From Botryosphaeria dothidea (Eukaryota > Ascomycota > Dothideomycetes > Botryosphaeriales > Botryosphaeriaceae): a stretch of 64,000 nt of DNA. Under the pieces are notes generated by a model. It had not been told where the DNA came from. It did no database searches and was given only the letters and a program-made list of their open reading frames with translations. Location of the stretch: contig WWBZ02000062.1 in assembly GCA_011503125.2 (NCBI GenBank), forward strand, positions 2,046,001 to 2,110,000. Direction: 5' to 3'. Position numbers and translations under genes: made by a program. Below, in pieces: positions 8,741 to 22,567 of this stretch; the first letter of the stretch is position 1; every line of letters begins with the position of its first letter.

Positions 8741-11700
8741 ACGAGATCTCGTGATTCAAAGAGTATTGGTTATAGTTGATGCTTCTTGTTCAAGAGCATT
8801 GCTTATGCATTGATGCTTTTGGATACGACGGATGGTTTATGCTGAATACAGTATCGGTAGAAAAAGAAATCAAAGAAAAATATTTCTCGCGAATTTGTTG
8901 ATACGAAGTCAACTGCAAGACGCGTCAATCAATATGGCGGCGCTCTGTATTTGGAAGTCTCCTAAGTAAGCTCGAGTTGCCTCATTTGATACGGTCGCCC
9001 GAAGGAATCGAATGATCGGTGGTGCGACGTTGGTTCATCTTCCGGCCCGCCGGAATGTGTGACTGCACGTAACTGCCCTTCATCTCCTTATCCGACGGCT
9101 TTTTCCCTTCGGATCTGGCCCCGGGATGCCGTTGTGGGGTTGGGGGAAAAAGCAAGTATGCGAGAAAGGGGAACCCGAGGTCAGAACACTTTCGACCTTG
9201 CGCGAAAACGGTCGATGAGCAGACAAAATTTCCCGAACTTTGACCGCATCAGTCGTCAGCGGGCATCTAAAGGCGTAAAAACGGGCAGTGAAGAAGCAGA
9301 GGACGGATCTCGATGGTACTTCGATGGCACCACAAACATGGTGCCGTTTATGGAGCAATTTTTCCGATGCCGAAAATCAAGGAATGCCATTCATTGTTCA
9401 CTAAACATCTGACAGCAAGGGGGAAAAAAAAGGCAGGAAAAGAACAGGTTTGAGGGGCAAACGAGCGTCGAGGCTGCGTTGAGCGATCCGCATACCGCCT
9501 TGCTGCGATCAAAGTATCAAATTGCTGCAGGTTTGACTTGGAATGCTTATGGTCGTTGCCTTGGCACGGTGTCTCCGACCGTTGTGTTGGGAAACTGGCT
9601 GCTGCTGTTGCATGCTGTCAGCATCCTCAGTCATCGTTTTTGATGGACCGTTAGCAGTTGAGACCCTTCCGCTCGGGATGACTGCAGTGTGTGCCGGCAA
9701 AGCAGGCAACGAGGCACTCTCGTCCCCCTCGTACCAGCCACATTATGTTGTGTGTGTGTAGTATGATGTAGGGTCGGGTGACAGCCGATGGGCAGCTCGG
9801 AGGGTGGTCCGGAGGCGAGAGCAGACCAATCAAGGGATCCGGAGAGGTGGGAGGCTTAAGTGTACGTCGACGGACGGTCGAGGTGGAGAGTTCTGTTCTA
9901 TGTCGGGCATGACAACGATTTGTTTGGGTTCGATAGTATGGAGATTCCTCTGAAGGAGTGGCGGGTCGAGAGCGGCGGCTGCGACTTTCTCGGTGGGCGT
10001 TGTTTTCGCAGATTTTGGTCCCGGTGCGTTACTCTCGGTAGGAATAGATGTCTTGTCTGTGTCTGTATCATCATTGGCGGCAGTCAGTTAGATTCTTTGC
10101 GACGAGAAGTTGTTGGATTGTACACCTCTGTGCCATACGCCCCCTGAAAGACTCTTGCGATTGCCGTCAAAGCTGCTGACTCCTCGTCCCCTAGTGTCGG
10201 TAAGTGGCAGTCCTGCGTCGAGATGGTCACAGAGCTGCGCATGGGCATGGACGTTGTAAGTCTGACGTTCATCCCGTCCGGGTGGTCAGTGGGTGTTGCG
10301 ACCGAGCCTCTACGGTCTGTCGACAAAGTCTCCTGAAAAGCTTCCGGCAAAGTGAAGAAGAGAATAAGGCCCACTGCTAGACTTTTCAGTGAAGATATTG
10401 GCCTGGTATACTCATAGCCAATTCTCACTGCTGAACCGCCATCTTATTCGTAAAGTTTTTATTTTCGGAAGATTTTCGCGCCCTGGTATGCGCCGGCGAA
10501 GGGCTGGTCCAGAGTCGTCGGTCCGATGGAGGAGCACATATTGAAGAAGACAAGAAGCATTAGAATGAGAAGCGAAACGCGAGACGGTCTCAGGAAGGCC
10601 CGCTGATCCTCTCATCCATGAGGAGAGAGTCATGTCCAGAGAGCCGAGTGTGTGGTACAGATGGTGAATACTTCACTGATGTGACGTGTCCCTCTACGAT
10701 TATCTTCCTCGCCGATCTAGGACTCTGATTGAAGGCACACATATTCCATTAAATATTTGATCAGATACTCGAATAGACTTCTCGTCTTCATCATCATGCA
10801 CATATCTGCCGGCTGCTACTAAAACAGAGACTAGCGCTCATCGCCTACCGCATGCCAACCGTCCCGTCGTCATACGAAGCGGCGCAAGGCCCAGTTCTCG
10901 TCGGATAGTCAAAGGATCCGATGCCCGTGCAGCCTCGACCCGACAGAAATCTGTCGATGCCAGCAGCAGAGACGCTGGGAGGCATCCGCTTCAGGCAGCA
11001 AACAACATTCTCAGGTCTAGAGCGACAGGCATCCATCACTTTGCAAATTTGGCCTTACCACCCTTCATCCTCCGCCCATCGTTCAGCTCCACTCCGGACA
11101 TCGCGGACATAACTTCCGGTTCCCCGTCTACGGCAGTTCAATGCCCTCTCCTACCCGAAGGGCAAAGGAGCGGAGCAGAGACAATAAAAGGCCTGTGCCG
11201 GGATAAAAAAGCATAGTAAGAGGGGATCGCGTGAACGATGGCCACGAAGCAATATGCGTCGGGCTGGGAGTAAGGATCCTCTCCTCCTCCCAAAACGACG
11301 ATGTGGTTCCGCGGAGAATACTCCTCGGCGGTCATGTACCACCTAACGCATCCACAAAATGATGTGCAGTCATGTGTGTGTATGTGCTGCAGCAGTCTGG
11401 TTGACTACGGCGAGTATCGTTAGTATACCATCGCGTCAACACGAGCAAGGCGCCGGCAGGACATTTAGCCCGCGTCGTACATACGTTCCCAAATAAGAGT
11501 CCCTGAAGGGAAACCCCAAACATAAAATCCGGCCCATGCATAATCGTAACGAGTACCCCTTCCATCAATCTCTGTTCATCATGAGCCAATTAAGCTGCAG
11601 CGGAGCCATTTGCGATGCATGTGCAGAGGTCGACCAGGGTTCTTGCGTGCCCCCCTGTGAGATCTGGATCCCTTGCGGTGATAAGTTTCGAAGGTACATA

Positions 11701-14700
11701 CTTACGCCTCAAACGTCGTATGTACATGCCGCTCAGCCGCAAATAGGAGCGCACAAACGCCAAGAGAAGGTAGAAAACGGAGGAGATAAGATGCAATGTA
11801 CCATGACTTACCTATGCCCATTGCATCCTAGCCGCCCAACCATCTTCCGCATTCCATTGCCTACGCTAGTCTGCACTTCCACCCAGAGAACATGGTTACA
11901 TACCGCGCCCTCTGCATGCACGTACAATATGTACGGAGGTGGATGAGCATGTTTTTGCTTTTCTTTTTGGACGTCTCAACCAAACGGTCTGAACGAACGT
12001 GCGAAGGTAAGAATGACGCTTCACCCTCCTATCGTTACACAACGCCGCCAAGGGTACCCGTTGGGCCGCAGGGCAAAGCATTAGACGGTGAAAAAAGAAG
12101 CAGGGTTGTGTCCTGTACAAGCAACCAAGATCTCGATCTGCATGAGCTTATCGACCTGTCGTGTAAAGGCTCTCTCTGGTTTCATGAAATGCTGTTTAAC
12201 AAGATCTTGATTCTTCAAATTCGATGCTGCCAAGCGAGCGGGCAGGTATCATATGTGCCGGAGGTAAATCTTGATGATGAGCTGAGCTGCGCCTCTGCCG
12301 GGGTCAGGGTCAATTGCGCGGCGCGTCAAGGATGTTTCATGCACAAAACACGTGTTTTTGGCGGACGTCAAATACAATAGAAGTAAGTCGGTAAGGATTC
12401 CTGCAGTGCGCTAGGCAGCAATGGCTGTTTACACGTATCGTCTGCAGTGTTAGCGTCAGCGGCAGATGGTGTTGAGAAAGGGAGGTTCCGGATGGCAATC
12501 CCGCCAATTGCCAGAGTTAATTCCGTTGAAGTGAATGTACGTGGTAAAGTCGACCGCCAGGTCATATTGACCGCGTCTTTGCAGCATCAATGTTGCATGC
12601 TGATAAACCTCGTCACTTCTGCCCACGCGCAGACGCCGCTCACATGCGACGTGACAAATAATTAGGAAATAGCATGCAGGCGGTCTGCTGGATTAAGTGC
12701 ACTTGCCTTACGGTTCACGCCGAAAGGATCAAGCCGCACGCGTATTCTTCAGCCCGAGTGATGATCCAAGCCAAAAACAAAGTTCTCATCAAGGTTTGCG
12801 AATGCGAATCTTCGACCACAGCTCATCACGAGTACGCACAGCTCGTGGTAGCACAGCATCTGAACCCCTCTACGAACCGGTCTACCACGGAAACGGAAGA
12901 CTCGTGTACCGCCCACGACTTCTACTGCTCGTGTCTGCAGCCAATCAACGCAGTTTCTCCCAGTCGGGAAACAAGTTGAGAGCAGTAGGGCTTAGGCCTG
13001 GGCTAGGGAGAAACGGACACAGCAGTAGTTAGTTAATCCGCGTGGTCTCGAGATCGATCTTCAGCCCCTGGCCCTCCAGCCGCGCGGACCGTTGAGATCG
13101 GAGAGTCGGACGCGGAAACTGTGGCTTCTGAAGTTCGTGCAGCAGCGCTTGTCCATCCATTTTATTTTCAGCAGCAAATCCCTGAGTTTCCTTTCACAAT
13201 GCAATGGCCCGTCGCTTGCGGTCAATGGAAACGTCGGCTCGGGGGAGCAAACTAGCGGTCTGGAGGAGAAGCAGCACATCTCCGTCATTCGCGGTACACG
13301 AACCATTATTCCCCAACATGATGACCGGGGTCTGACTGATCTACGTGAATGAGAGAGGACTGCAAGGGAAGACCCGCGGAGACATTGTTGCACGAGTGCG
13401 CGCATGTAGAATTGGATTTTGGCAGTTAACCGCAGTACGCGCTGGACTCGTTGAGGCTCTTGCGCCTGATTGATCAAATAGTCCGGATTGATGTGATAAG
13501 ATGCGCCCTTCAGCCGCCTGCATATGCTGCAAGGTGTGCTGTGTACGCTCGCGGTGAGGCAGTCGTGGGGGTGATTGGACGAATGGGCTGCGGCAAGATG
13601 CTGAAGAAGCTGTTTTGGTACTGGTATTTGTACGACAATGGGTGGTTTGTGATGCAATATCTTCAGGAGAGGGAGTCCAGGAGGGGTATGCATGCAGTCC
13701 GGGGGCTAGGCGGATACCATGTCTCTGACATGCAGCGGGAGATGGGAGAGTGGAAACGGGGCCTGGTAATTGAACAGGCCTGGGACTCGGAGCTAGCAGC
13801 CATTGACAGCGGCGCATGCGCACAGTGGCGTGAGGTGCAGGTCGAGTCGATGTGTAGTGACGGAAGAGGAAGCCAGTGGCAGCCTTCCAGGCCGGCTGGT
13901 ACCATGGGCAGGCTCAGCGGCTAGAACGGCAGTAGCCTTTCAGAAGACGCAAAACGCGCCTTCGCGTGTTGCACAGCACCTTGAATCTTCTTCAAGACAG
14001 GCGTTGGGTGGGGCGAGTGTAAGCTTAGGCTTGAGCAGGACCGATAGCCGGGGCGGTGGAGAGAGGGAGTCGTCTCCGCGCGTGGCTCGCAGCCGACCCT
14101 CGGGCGCGTGGTCGGATCGGCGGCGGGAATAAGGCGGACAGCGTGCCGGGCGCGGAGCAGCGGGAGGCACAGAGGAGAGTAGTGCTCAATGGCGGCGGAG
14201 TGTGGCTGGAGCTGGTGCGGCCATGGGCGGCGCCGGTGCTGTCGCTGGTGCTTGCAGCGTGTTGCTGCGAAGAAATCCATGTCGGCGCGGTGGGAGCAGG
14301 GGGGCAAAAGCAGCAGGGAGCGGGAGGCCGCTGCCGACGCACTTCAGAGAATGCCATCCCGTCATGCGGCGTCGACGGTGATGTACCATGGAGCTTGGCG
14401 CACTGCGCAGCTTGGCGCCAGGGGCCCCGGTCGGACGTCAGCCATGCGCGCATGCAGACGTCAACCGCCTCGCCAACGACAGCCGCCGGCCACTCCTCCG
14501 AGGTCGCCACAGCGCTCGCCCTACACTGCGCGCGAGGCGGTGCGGTCCGCAATGGCGTGCGTCGCCACGAGGCGGCATTCAGGGGGCAAGAGCCGCGGGT
14601 GCAGAGATTTCCGTCGACGCAGCGCCGTCTGGGCTCTTCTGTCGCCGCCAGTGGAGCCCAGCTGGGCGCGGCAGTCGAACCCATTAGCGTGGTAGGGCGG

Positions 14701-15368
14701 GGAGAGGATCGAGATACTGATTGCCCTTTGAGACCACGCGTGAGATGCGAAATGCGACAGCCCTCCCCCCGCCGTGCTCGCATGCACCAGAAGGCCTGTG
14801 GCTGGATGCCGCCGCAGGGGCTGCCTGCTACCCACCGCCCAAGCCTCTTCTGCTGCCGACACGCTCCTTCCGCGCCCGTGCCGAGAGATGCACTGGTCGT
14901 GAGAAACCTCCGCCGGCGGTGCACCGCCCGACAGCACCCGTCCCCAATGTCGCTCTGCAAGCCGGTAACGCTTGGCCCATCGAGGTCATCCAGGTCCGTT
15001 CCGTCTGCCCTAGACATATAAATCCAACCCGCTGGTTCGTCTGCCACTTCCTGCCCGAGGGCATTCTCGCTCTGAGAGTCACGTGAAATCCTGCGGAGGT
15101 TGCTCCTCATCCCCGGCCTTTCGTCACATTTGCCTGCTCGAGCGACTGGCAGTTGGTTCCGGTCCTTGCCCTCGCCGCGTGCACGTTGCGGCTGATATAA
15201 TAAGGCGTCAGAGCATCCTGAAACTTTCCCACCGCCACCCTGACCCATAGTTCTCGTCAGCAGAGACCCGGCCAGTCCGATTGTCGTTTTTGAGCTCCCT
15301 CGTCGGAGCTGGGACCCTTCTCTTCCGGTGGATTTGGCGAACTCTTTCCTCCAGGATCCGAACTTGCT
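8741..15368. other. 6.6-kb gene-free region upstream of the regulator
   Basis: No coding region I can support on either strand. The frames present are short, or low in complexity and Pro/Arg/Ser-rich (for example a long antisense frame at 14025-15413), and show no family motif or splice-consistent joins. The last kilobase is GC-rich with an AT-rich patch near 15194-15205, plausibly the regulator's promoter. Long non-coding RNA or degraded sequence cannot be excluded. Confidence 0.5.
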
Positions 15369-17631
15369 ATGGCCGCCTTCCGTGAACTTCGTCCCTCTTC
15401 CGACCACGTCCACTCTCCTGAGGCTCAGCCCTCGTCAGCAGCCAGCAGCGAGGCCGGCGGTGCCATTGACCCGCAGCCATCCAATCCCGCGAGAGTGAGA
15501 AAGCGGCGCGCCCCAACCCATGTGTCGCAGAACGCCTGCACCAACTGCAAAAGAGCCAGAGCAAAGGTAAGGACACCTTCCACCCCCACTCCATCCACAA
15601 CGCAACCGGCGTGCTGATGGCTGGCGTTTCCCCAGTGCGATGGACAGGAGCCGGATGCGTGCACCAGGTGTTTAATGCGCGAGCTGGGTGATCAATGTCA
15701 CTACGAGGTCCACGTCAAGACGGCCAAGGAGGAGATGGTCCGCAGGATCAAGAGCCTTGAGCAGCAGAACGCCGAACTCCAGGGGTCCATGAGGGCCATC
15801 GTTGAAGCGTTGAAGAACAGCGAGCGCAGTCCGGAAGCGATCGCAAGGCTGCGTGCAGGCCAATCATACCAGGAACTCGTTGCGTGGCTTGGCGACTCCG
15901 CCGTGAGTGATGTTGGAAGACTTTCGCCAGGATCCGAGACAAGATTGCTAGATATGGCTCATGACTATGATGACTCGATGCGGACAGAAACCGGTTCGTC
16001 GTCTCCCGAGGCTGACACTCGTTCACGCTGGTCCTTCGCCAGCCCCCAGTTGACAGACCATCTACTCGTCCTGTTCTTTACCTGGGTGCATCCCGTTCAC
16101 ATGCTGTTCAGCGAATTCCACTTCATGAAGAGCTATAGCGATGGCGACCGCAAGTACTGCTCGCCGGCTCTTGTTAACACGATGTGCGCCATGGGCTGTT
16201 TTTACCACGTCGACCAAGGCGGAGACGAGAGGCAACCGAAGGTTCTCCAAAGACGATTCTATGAGAATGGTCTTGCTGAGGTTGCTAAAGAGAATCCACG
16301 GTCGTTGACGTTTGCAACCACCTACGCCCTCCTTTTCCTGGTTGAATTGGGCTGCAACCAGGCGCGAACGGCATCGTCTCACTTGCGATTGGCTGCTGAA
16401 AGTCTCATCACCTTGAATAAGGCGACGTATTCTGCGGAGGCGGTTCAGATAACTTCAAGGGGTATGCACGCCCTCAGCGCGTAGGTTCAACCCGTTTCCC
16501 ATGAGCGCGCCTAGGCTAATATTTGCTGGTAGCCTTTGGGCGTCGTTGACATACCAGAAACCAGTCTCAGCGCCTGCATTTCCGATGTCTAGCCCCTTGC
16601 AGACTAATAGATTCGCCGCATTCTGGCAGCCGTACCGATACTTCCAAGACAAATCCACACAACAAGTTCCGAGCCAAGCAGTCGCGACAGCTGAAGCGAT
16701 GACGGGATTGGGTCAGATCATACACGAAATGGCCGGCATGTACTGTGGGCGTAGTGAGAGCGTGACAGCTCGTTCGGCGATACGCCTGTACTATCGGTTC
16801 CTGGACTGGAAGAGATCTCTCCCTCTTCCGCTGGCGGTCACGAGCGATGGTGTCACCCTATCCCACCCATTGCCGCATGTACTCTCTCTCCAGTAAGTAC
16901 CTGGCCCGGAGAGACGAATCTGGCAGACGGTTGCTAACAGAAGAAACAGCATCCATTACCATGTCGCCTTGTGCCAACTGTTCCGTCCCATCCTTGAGAT
17001 CGGAGTTCTTCCGGAGACGACGAGGGCACATCTGTCCGACGTCACCATACAAAGCGCGCTAGATGGTCTGCAGTTGCTCGAGCGGTATAGGAGCTTGTAC
17101 ACCAACAGATATCAGAATCCTTTGCTGGCCTTCTGTGTTGTGCATATCTGCGAGACGCTGGTGCGGGCAGGAGCAGTCGTTAAGAGGGAGCAGCAGCGAG
17201 CTGTGCGGCTCGCCTTTGAAGCCACTCACGAAGCTCTGACTGGCTTCGCCTACGTCGGGCCGCTCCAGTACATGTTCCTCCAGACAACACAAGAAGAGGG
17301 CGTTGACCTTCCAGATGACGTGGAGCAGCTAATGTGCGAACGGACAAGATATGGACCAGAAGAGATGCTCGACGCGTGCGAGAGAGTTGCCTTCACCCAG
17401 CCCTACAAGATACTCCGTGACCAGGTGGACCGTAATCTAGGTGTGGACTTCGAGCGAGAATGGAAGGCATTCATAGAGAAGCATGGCGCAGGGGCCAGAA
17501 ACCAGTGGGGCGGCCGGGTGATGCCGCAGGGTGCAAGACTGGAGGTAGGCCGATCGGACTCCAACAGCAGCAGTGCGTCAGGCGGCAGCAGTGCGCGGTC
17601 GATGCAGATCAATTCGGTGGTCAATCCATGA
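15369..17631 (+). CDS. Zn2Cys6 transcription factor, NirA-like
   Basis: DNA-binding regulator. Exons 15369-15566, 15636-16480, 16533-16892 and 16950-17631 give 694 residues. The binuclear zinc cluster reads C-x2-C-x6-C (NACTNCKRARAKC), then C-x7-C-x2-C-x8-C; the first intron falls exactly before the third cysteine, as is frequent in this class. A coiled coil follows (about 85-115), then the fungal-specific regulatory domain (roughly 170-470) with FTWVHPVHMLFSEFHF. The C-terminus is Ser-rich. Intron 2 uses donor GC|GTAGGT with branch GGCTAAT, which restores the frame to SALWASLTYQKP. The middle domain resembles NirA-type regulators, but nitrate control is not shown: no nitrate genes lie nearby. 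It sits alone after a long empty stretch. Confidence 0.9.
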
Positions 17632-19197
17632 AACTGATACCCTAGAGCTTTCTTTTTCTCTCCCCGGGCGGGATTTCAGAGATGTGATGGGGTGGAGCCT
17701 GTGAGAAGCCGGGGGGCAACGAAGGGTGGGGTGGAGCGGAATGGAAAGCCCGTTGTGGTTGCATGGGGCGGAGGGCAGCAAGGTGCTTTTTTTCCAGGAT
17801 AAGTCGGCGGGGAAGGACACAGGCTACTTTCGACGGCTCGGCCGTCTTCGATCGAGGCTGAAGGCTGGCCCAAGCCAGTGGGACTGTCACCGTTAGCGTG
17901 CTCCGTTGCTCTCAAGGGTTCACTGAACATGTGCGGCACAGGCGGCACGAGCAGCACCCGCAGGATAGCGGGGCTGCTCGGCGGGTTCTGGGCGGATTCC
18001 GGTTGGAGGCGCGGTGTTAGACGAACCGTGTCTGGTGAAGGGTCGAGGCAGGAGTCGTGATGAAGGAGGTTCTCCAAAAGCGCGCCCCCGGCCGGTGTAC
18101 GGAAGAATCTCCGATGAGGATCCGCGCACGACATGAGTCGGGGAGCACGACCTACGGCCTCCCATCCTCGGACGCTCTTTGACCTCCTTCGCTCCGCTCT
18201 GCTCTGGTGTGGACAAGACGCGTGCGTCTAGGAGAAATGAGGGTACTGCCGGCGTGGACATCAAGAGCTTGCTCGGAATGTCGTCACTGCTGCACCCTTG
18301 ATTTGCCCGATGCCTTGCATCCCACATGCGTCTTGCTGCGTCCATGACGTGCCATGCCCCTCGATCTCGGCCTGCAAATCATGCCCGTCCCCCATGCTCG
18401 CAGCCTTCTCGCCAAGCCCAGTTCCCTCCATGATTACACTTACGCCCATTGTTGTGCGTCGGCGGAGTACCTGCAGTGTCGACCTCCCATGCACTCTGGG
18501 GCGCAGAGCTTTCAATTTCGTCACATGTGCCAGCTTCTGGTGGCACTGCCGTGGCCTTCTGCATATTATATGCGCCCCAGCTCTCATATCGTTCTTGCGC
18601 CGGATGCATAGGCCCGCAGGTCCTAGCCTAGCGTCTTTCCACGTCGCTGGGTCCCTAAATGCAGACGCAGTTTGCCTGCACATACATCCTTATGCATAAA
18701 TCATTCAGGGCATACGAGCACAGCGGCAGTACTTCTGAGCTGGGATTTCTCGTACGGACATCAGGTATTCTTCTGGACGAAGTCGCGGTGTGCTGCTGCG
18801 CTTCGGCTGCTTCTAATCGACATGCACGATACCCGTTGATCGGCGATTCATTGAGTTCAAGTATAAAGCGATAACCTCAGGAGCATTAGTTGGACGAGCG
18901 ACACATGTTAGTATATTCTATCACGAAGTGGCAGAGTCAGCGAGAGCTTGAGATTAGGGATCTTGCTCTACGGTTAATACCGTGAGTCTTGTCTCTCATT
19001 GTTTTCTCAGTATATCGTGAGTCGGAGTCGCCGTGCTATCTCCGCAGAGCAAGTCATGCATGTGCCTCCGAGGAAAGTCGCAAGCAATCCTGCGCACCTC
19101 AGTGACGCCATCCAGCGTGTATCCTCAAGCCGATCCACCACAATAACCACGATGAACGATCAGATCATCGAGACGCGCGTCAAGATGCGAAGCTATT
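17632..19197. other. Intergenic between convergent regulator and NOT2
   Basis: Holds the 3' UTRs of two convergent genes. No supported gene; open frames at 17676-18683 are Pro/Arg/Ser-rich and unlike any family I know. Confidence 0.55.
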
Positions 19198-21241
19198 TCA
19201 CAGAGCAGCTGTAGGCTGTGTTGTGCCAAGCCTCTGATCGAGATGGTCGTAGTTCAGTAGTAGTTCTCGCTAAGCGGCCTCGCATATCAGCAATGCATAC
19301 TTTGCAATCAGAGATCACGAAGGACTCACCCTCTCTTTTCTCCAGTTGTTGACGTCGAAGAAGATGTAGCAACCCCGTTCTTGCTTCTCGCTGACGCGCT
19401 GCGGCTGTGGAAAGTTGGCATCCTTCTGCATCCACTGCCGCAGTTCCTTGTGCCACCTCCAGTCACGATTGAAGCTTGTCACCGTCAGCACGACCAAATC
19501 TTGCAAATGATCATCTCCGCTAGTTCACTTACAGCTCCTGTGCGGCAGCTTCCTGCAGAATATCCCTAGGGTATTGGTAGAAGATCGCGAAGAGTGTCTC
19601 ATCGGAGAAGCTTGGCATTTTCGTGTGCAACGGAGGTACGTTCGTTACGGTATACGCGGCAGGCAAGGTGAAGTCAGGGATGACCGGGCGGGAACCAGCT
19701 TCCGCAAAGGGCGAGCCGAAGGTAGGGTAAAGCGGAGAGTTGTCGGGTCGGTTCAGATCCAATCCCAAAACAGTCAGATCTTGGCCCACGGCAAGGCTGG
19801 AGTGATCTTGACTGTCCGGTGGGATCATTGCCAGCAGGCCGGGAAGTCCAAAACGGTCGATCTCGCTCATCTGGGAAAGCCGTGTCTGTTCCGGATGCGA
19901 GATGGAGCCCGATTTCGACGGCGGCTGGACAGGCTGACTGCCGAACGAGGTGGTGCTGGCTTCTCTAGCCCTCCTCTCGGCCTAAAAGGTGGTTAGTAAC
20001 GCGCCATTACGCCATGAACTGATTAATTCTTACCACGGCCCTGTCATCGCGCAGTACGGTACCACCTAATCTCTCACTGAACGAGTCCTGCGGGCTCTCC
20101 ACAGGACTAGACATGCCGTTACGTCCTTGATGCACGTTGCTTCCGAAAGCGCCAGCATTTCCACCATATGCCGCATTTTGGATCATGCCCGTCCTCCTAT
20201 CTTGGCCAATATCTCCGCCACCACCTCCTCCTAACGGCGGGAACTCTTCGATATTCACCTGCTGCTGTTGTTGGGGGGCGCCCGACAGCTGACCCACACC
20301 AGACTGACCGCCAAAGCGGTAGTCATCCATTGCGCCGCCATATTGAGAGTGTGCCGAGGATGATTCGTCCTGAGGTTGCGATTGGTGTTCCTGCTGTGGT
20401 CGATTCGCTTGTGCCGAAGGAGGTTGGGGAGTGGCACCCTGGCCTTGTGCACGCTGGACTGGAGTGTGCTGCGCAGTCCTGATGTTGGGGTTGGACCATA
20501 TTGCCTGAGCTTGACTGTTCTGTTGTTGGGTCTGCGGGGCTCCGGAGAGCGAAGGGAATTCCCTAAAGCCACGAGATCTTTTTGTTAGTTGGGTTCTCCG
20601 TCGCATTTTTGATAGAAAGAGGGGTCTCTTTCGCAGCACATACGATGGGTCCAGAGGGGTGTGTGCCTGGGAACCTCCTCCTATCGTCTGCGCGAAGCTA
20701 GAAATTCCCGCTGCGTTGCGCGACTGCACGCCGGAGAGACCTGGTGCGCCTCCCATAGGTCCACCGAATCCCCAACCAGATCCATTTCCTGGGCGAAGTA
20801 GCAGTCAGTCCAGCGCCAGATCGAGAAAGGAAGATATATTACCAAGCTTGCCGCCTTGCAACCTGCCAGATTGCAGTGGTGCACCACGGCCAGCACCCGC
20901 CTGTTGTTGCTGGAACATGCCGCTAGGCATATTGCGTAGCTGTTGCGGCCCTGCTCCTGTTAAGTCGCCGCGTCAGCTTCTATCCTTGCTCTTCATATGC
21001 GCATTGCCCAGTTCGCGGTGTCCTGTCCTCAGCTAGCGGGCTCTGCGCAGGCAAACGGGCGGGCTAGGAGGTCCAGGCGGAGGACCTCCTCAGCCTTAAC
21101 AGACATGGAGCTTCCGTCGGTCGAGGACAATATGCAGCCTCGAGGTTGGGCGCAGCGGGAGCTTCGCGACAGCGGAGGACGGGGCGATGCGGCGGCGGGG
21201 AGGTCGGGCAGCGCGTGAGGGGACAAACCTGGCCGATTCAT
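19198..21241 (-). CDS. NOT2: CCR4-NOT complex subunit Not2
   Basis: Scaffold subunit of the CCR4-NOT deadenylation complex, acting in mRNA decay and transcription. Seven exons on the minus strand: 21229-21241, 20843-20956, 20644-20788, 20034-20562, 19533-19981, 19330-19474 and 19198-19269, giving 488 residues with every phase consistent. The N-terminal half is Gln/Gly-rich and disordered, with two EFPSL/EFPPL-type motifs as in other Not2 proteins. The NOT2/3/5 domain occupies about 350-488: YPTFGSPFAEAG, DETLFAIFYQYP, FNRDWRWHKELRQWM and a C-terminal LLLNYDHLDQRLG. The first coding exon is only 13 bases (MNRP plus one base). It is divergent from the L47 mitoribosomal gene over 281 bp. Confidence 0.94.
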
Positions 21242-21522
21242 GTTTGCGGGTTGCGGATTGTCTACAGTTTCGCAGAGCTAGGTGCGTCGTGGCCGGCTGT
21301 GCGGTGATCGAGGAGAGTGCGCGGCGTTGAAGAGTCGAAGAGCGGGCGTTGTTGACGTTGCTGGTCGTGCCGTCTAGAGGCTGTTCGTTCAACAGAGGCC
21401 CCGGCACGCAGCTCGGCGAGTGTCGTTGCGATTTTCCGCGCTCTCACCAGCACCGCGTTCTCTCCATCCACGCCGCTGCCAATTGACCAACCGCGCACAC
21501 GATATCGCGCACGCTGTCCGTC

Positions 21523-22567
21523 ATGAACGTCCGCTCCATCACTCGTATCTCGCTACACGCTCGCGTCACAGTCCAAGCAGAATCGTCATTCGCCGCAGCC
21601 AGCACATCCGTCACGCCGTTCTCGTTACTCCAGCATCGATGCCTCCATCGCGATAGGAACAGGAACCGTGGCGTTTCAGTCTTGAGGAAGACCGGTCTTC
21701 GGCCTCGCCAGACTCTATCTGTCAAGAAGGAGGACCTTCCCGTGCCCGTGCTAGACCCGGGGAGGAGATCCAAGGTTCAGGTCGATGATGATCACGGTCT
21801 ATGGCAATTTTTCGGCGAGGATAGGAAGCTCCTGACACCGCCCGAAGAAGACAGTTCACACGGTGCGAGATACAGATAATCATGGGACAATCGCACGGGC
21901 TGACCGTCTGCAGGACGCGCGTGGACAGTGCAAGAGCTACGGCAAAAGTCGTGGGAAGACCTGCATCGCCTTTGGTGGGTCTGCGTGAAGGAGCGCAACA
22001 GGCTAGCAACCGAGGCCTACGAGCGCAAGCGCATCGAAGCAGGCTATGGCGAATATGAAGCGGAGGCGCGAGATAAAGAGGTACGCCATTTTACTACGAC
22101 CGGCAATCAGCACGGGCATTTCAGCCCTCTGCGGAGCTCGTATTCTTGCAATATTGCACGTTCCAGAAGACTGCCATATTGGGCTCAATGCTATGTACTT
22201 AGGCGAAATGGGCCTCGCTGATGAGTATTCTGCACAGATCAAGCTTACTATGCGTGCGATCAAGCATACGCTGACGGAGCGCTGGTATGCCTGGGAGAAC
22301 GCACGGCAAGAGGCCGTCAATGACCCGGAGGTCGACCTGTCAGGCAGAGGACCGGCATTCACACCAGTCGTCGAGGTTCGTATCGACAATGTCTTTGATG
22401 AGTCGCGTGCTGACGGACAACACAAGGACGTCTTTGAGAATGGGGTGGAGGAAGGGTCTGACGAGACGGCTGCGGCGGAGGTAAAGCAGGAGGTAAAGAC
22501 AGCAGCGAAGAACAAAGCGAGAAGACAACGGCAAGGCGGAGTGGGATCTGGAGCGCAGACGGAGTAA
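21523..22567 (+). CDS. MRPL4: Mitochondrial large-subunit ribosomal protein, MRP-L47 family (uL29m)
   Basis: Component of the mitochondrial 54S ribosomal subunit near the exit tunnel. Exons 21523-21862, 21914-22080 and 22238-22567 give 278 residues. The N-terminus is basic and rich in Ser, Arg and Ala with few acids, as expected of a mitochondrial presequence. The MRP-L47 signature [20 protein letters not shown] spans the first splice junction region, and [19 protein letters not shown] follows after intron 2 (157 bases, acceptor CTGCACAG). The C-terminus is acidic, then Lys/Arg-rich, and looks disordered. Yeast naming (Mrpl4) is by family; orthology is inferred. Confidence 0.9.

Noticed and set aside
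13061..13693. A 210-codon minus-strand frame in the large gap
   Set aside because: No motif, no plausible splice partners and irregular composition. I cannot support it as a gene.
14025..15413. A 462-codon frame on the minus strand overlapping the start of the Zn2Cys6 gene
   Set aside because: Low-complexity Arg/Ser/Pro/Gly composition, no domain, and its 5' end lies inside the regulator's coding exon on the other strand. It looks like a by-product of GC-rich sequence.
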